Under the pieces are notes generated by a model, which searched no databases, was not told the origin of the DNA, and saw only the letters and a program-made list of their open reading frames with translations. Made by a program: the position numbers and the translations under genes. This document shows positions 62,350 through 64,000 of a DNA stretch of 64,000 nt, piece after piece (position 1 is the stretch's first letter; each line of letters opens with the position of its first letter). The stretch is from CAZHVS01 sp964536015 (GTDB lineage: Bacteria; Bacteroidota; Ignavibacteria; Ignavibacteriales; Ignavibacteriaceae): positions 62,001-126,000 of the forward strand of contig CAZHVS010000007.1 in NCBI GenBank assembly GCA_964536015.1, written 5' to 3'.

Positions 62350-63658
62350 AGTTGATCAGTATCTAAAAAAATTTTCTTTACCAGGATGGAATATTGAAAC
62401 CTCATTAAATCATCGTGTAAATCTTGCTGTTGTTATTCCCGCAATTTGCGAATACAATAATATTCGCAAACTCATCGAATCATTATTGGATAATGACAAA
62501 ACTTATTTCGATGACACTTTAATACTTTTTGTAATTAATAATTCAATTGATTCATCAGTTGAAATAAAAAATGATAATAAAAAAAGTATAGAATTAATTC
62601 GTTCAATCTTTAGTGAAGCTATCTCAGATGATTCATTGATTTCAAAATGTAGAAATTCAAAACTTAATTTTGGACTTGTAGACGCTTCTACTTCGGGAAA
62701 AGAATTGCCTACAAAAGATGCAGGCGTTGGACTTGCCAGAAAAATTGGAATGGATTTAGTTTTATCTATGTTCGATTATTCCTCTCCCAACAAGAAAATA
62801 CTTCTTTGTCTTGATGCTGACTGCATTGTTTCAGAAAATTATTTGTCTGAAATTTATAAACAGTTTAATGATAAAAATTTCTCGGCAGCAAACATTCCTT
62901 TTGAACATCCGCTTGATGGAAAAGCTGAAGAATATGCTGCAATAGTGTGTTACGAGCTTTTTCTGCGATACTATGTGCTTGGATTGCAATATGCAAAATC
63001 TCCATATGCATTTCATACTATTGGTTCTTCAATGGCTTGCGATTATCTTAGTTATATAAAAATTGGCGGGATGAATAAAAAGAAAGCAGCAGAAGATTTC
63101 TACTTCATTGAAAAATTAGCTAAAGTAACTAAAATAAAGCAAATTGAATTCGCTAGAGTTTACCCTTCCCCAAGAGGTTCCTGGAGAGTTCCTTTTGGCA
63201 CTGGACAAAGAGTAAATCGGTATCATTCTAAAACTCATGATGAATATCTTGTTTATTCTCATCAAAGTTTTGTTGTGTTAAAACACTGGCTCGCAATTTT
63301 TCTTGACAAAAAAATCTATGATGAAATTTATTATCTGGATAATGCAAAAAGGATTAGTCATGCTTTATTTGATTTTTTGGTTCAACAAAAATTTCAGAAA
63401 GATTGGAAAACAATTTTAACAAATTCTTCCTCTGATACACAGGTTTCCAAACAAAAGAATCTATGGTTTGATGGATTTAAAACTTTAAAGCTAATACATT
63501 ATTTAAGAGATAACGAGTTTCCGATGGAACCAATGTTTTGTGAAATTGATAATCTTCTGAGCAAAATGAATTACAGCTATGATCTAGACCGAATTACTGA
63601 TATTCCTCCAATTGATGATCAGGAAAGATATTTAAACCTGTTAAGAAAATTTAATTAA
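62333..63658 (+). CDS. Glycosyltransferase family 2-like protein
   Basis: 441 residues. LAVVIPAICEYNNIRKLIESLL is the GT-A nucleotide-binding start, and ILLCLDADCIVSENYL holds the DxD-like metal site (DAD). SSMACDYLSYIKIGGMNKKKAAEDFYFIEKL is the acceptor-domain motif with ED, typical of GT2. No membrane helices are evident, so soluble. The sugar substrate is not deducible. The first codons overlap miaA by 17 bp. Confidence 0.85.
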   Translation: MQIPFEVDQYLKKFSLPGWNIETSLNHRVNLAVVIPAICEYNNIRKLIESLLDNDKTYFDDTLILFVINNSIDSSVEIKNDNKKSIELIRSIFSEAISDDSLISKCRNSKLNFGLVDASTSGKELPTKDAGVGLARKIGMDLVLSMFDYSSPNKKILLCLDADCIVSENYLSEIYKQFNDKNFSAANIPFEHPLDGKAEEYAAIVCYELFLRYYVLGLQYAKSPYAFHTIGSSMACDYLSYIKIGGMNKKKAAEDFYFIEKLAKVTKIKQIEFARVYPSPRGSWRVPFGTGQRVNRYHSKTHDEYLVYSHQSFVVLKHWLAIFLDKKIYDEIYYLDNAKRISHALFDFLVQQKFQKDWKTILTNSSSDTQVSKQKNLWFDGFKTLKLIHYLRDNEFPMEPMFCEIDNLLSKMNYSYDLDRITDIPPIDDQERYLNLLRKFN

Positions 63659-63703
63659 TCTTCAATACTTTTCTATTATTTTTGAGAAAAAGATTTTTTA
63701 ATT

Positions 63704-64000
63704 ATGGATCCAATAAACATTATTATTGCCATTAATATCGTACTTATTTTTGGTGCAAACTTTTCTGGTGCAAAAGCCGGATTCAAGTCAACAATAACAC
63801 AGGTTAAAGACAAACCCCAAAGCTACTTGCAAACTTTACCTTTGTTAGTCACTACTCTTTCTTTAATTGCACTTATTCTTGCCGTATTCCAGATTGGAAC
63901 TTTAAATTATTCAAACGAACAACAAAACATTAGATTGACAGCTCTTGTAATTTATCTTGTTTTCTCATGGTTGCAAGTATGGGCTTATAAATCGCTTGGT
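63704..64000 (+). CDS. Membrane protein, 5' part only
   Basis: 99 codons are visible from the ATG at 63704, and the frame is open to the right edge. Hydrophobic helices at about 3-20, 45-66 and 78-96. KPQSYLQTLPL and the ending FSWLQVWAYKSLG may resemble the start of isoprenylcysteine-carboxyl-methyltransferase-like proteins, but this is weak. Same strand as miaA and the glycosyltransferase, 45 bp after the latter. Confidence 0.6.
   Translation, partial: MDPINIIIAINIVLIFGANFSGAKAGFKSTITQVKDKPQSYLQTLPLLVTTLSLIALILAVFQIGTLNYSNEQQNIRLTALVIYLVFSWLQVWAYKSLG

Overview
The window looks like an ordinary chromosomal segment of an AT-rich member of the Ignavibacteria (Bacteroidota/Chlorobi group). Four secreted proteins end in the type IX secretion sorting domain with the NYPNPFNP motif (at 22228, 29444, 45027 and 47027). 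There is also a PorV/PorQ-family outer-membrane protein (53792) and a SusC-like barrel protein (49067). Genes are tightly packed, with many 1-17 bp overlaps, purine-rich AAGGA/GGAG ribosome binding sites and a few TTG starts. I found no tRNA, rRNA, transposase, integrase or CRISPR array.

Layout, left to right. 1-6353: start of a propeller-type sensor, then a four-gene signalling operon (NMT1-like binding protein, dCACHE/GAF histidine kinase, receiver, receiver-PP2C phosphatase). 6339-12385: amino-acid permease, a copper-delivery pair (SCO and PCuAC), a C1 peptidase, an AGCS symporter and a Tat-exported metallo-hydrolase. 12392-14567: p-aminobenzoate synthesis, pabBC divergent from pabA. 14601-20445: one minus-strand run reading hemB, glgA, a GH15-like glucoamylase and an S9-type hydrolase. 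20612-22227: rsgA, then a 42-bp tandem array between convergent genes. 22228-29313: ferrochelatase, M3 peptidase, protoporphyrinogen oxidase and a sorted BNR protein. 29444-34015: a second sorted BNR protein and two MORN/YwqK-repeat proteins. 34036-38998: agmatine to putrescine (aguB, aguA), a TPR protein, a deoxyhypusine-synthase-like enzyme and an SDR epimerase. 39111-45022: M24 peptidase, Ca-type P-ATPase, CDF transporter, a sphingomyelin-synthase-like PAP2 membrane protein and a YkoF-like small protein. 45027-51868: an FG-GAP protein, a secreted peptidylarginine-deiminase-like enzyme and an outer-membrane barrel. 51869-53637: an intergenic region rich in inverted repeats, a lysozyme-like protein and two small Cys-containing proteins. 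53792-58624: PorV-family protein, a kinase/regulator cluster, an FmdB zinc ribbon and an ECF sigma/anti-sigma pair. 58696-64000: an AlkA-type glycosylase, a cNMP-GAF kinase-like protein, miaA, a glycosyltransferase and the start of a membrane protein.

The observations I rate highest are these: (i) the secreted deiminase at 47027 keeps the catalytic residues and the paired arginines I associate with Porphyromonas PPAD; (ii) the 42-bp array carries two nested palindromes per unit; (iii) the NMT1-like binding protein is wired to a kinase and PP2C phosphatase with no transporter genes; (iv) several stem-loops fill the 470-bp gap before 52339; (v) the kinase-like protein at 59344 has Asn where the phosphoacceptor His should be; (vi) a DHS-like enzyme sits beside putrescine synthesis genes. 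Everything rests on reading motifs by eye. No database search or alignment was run.
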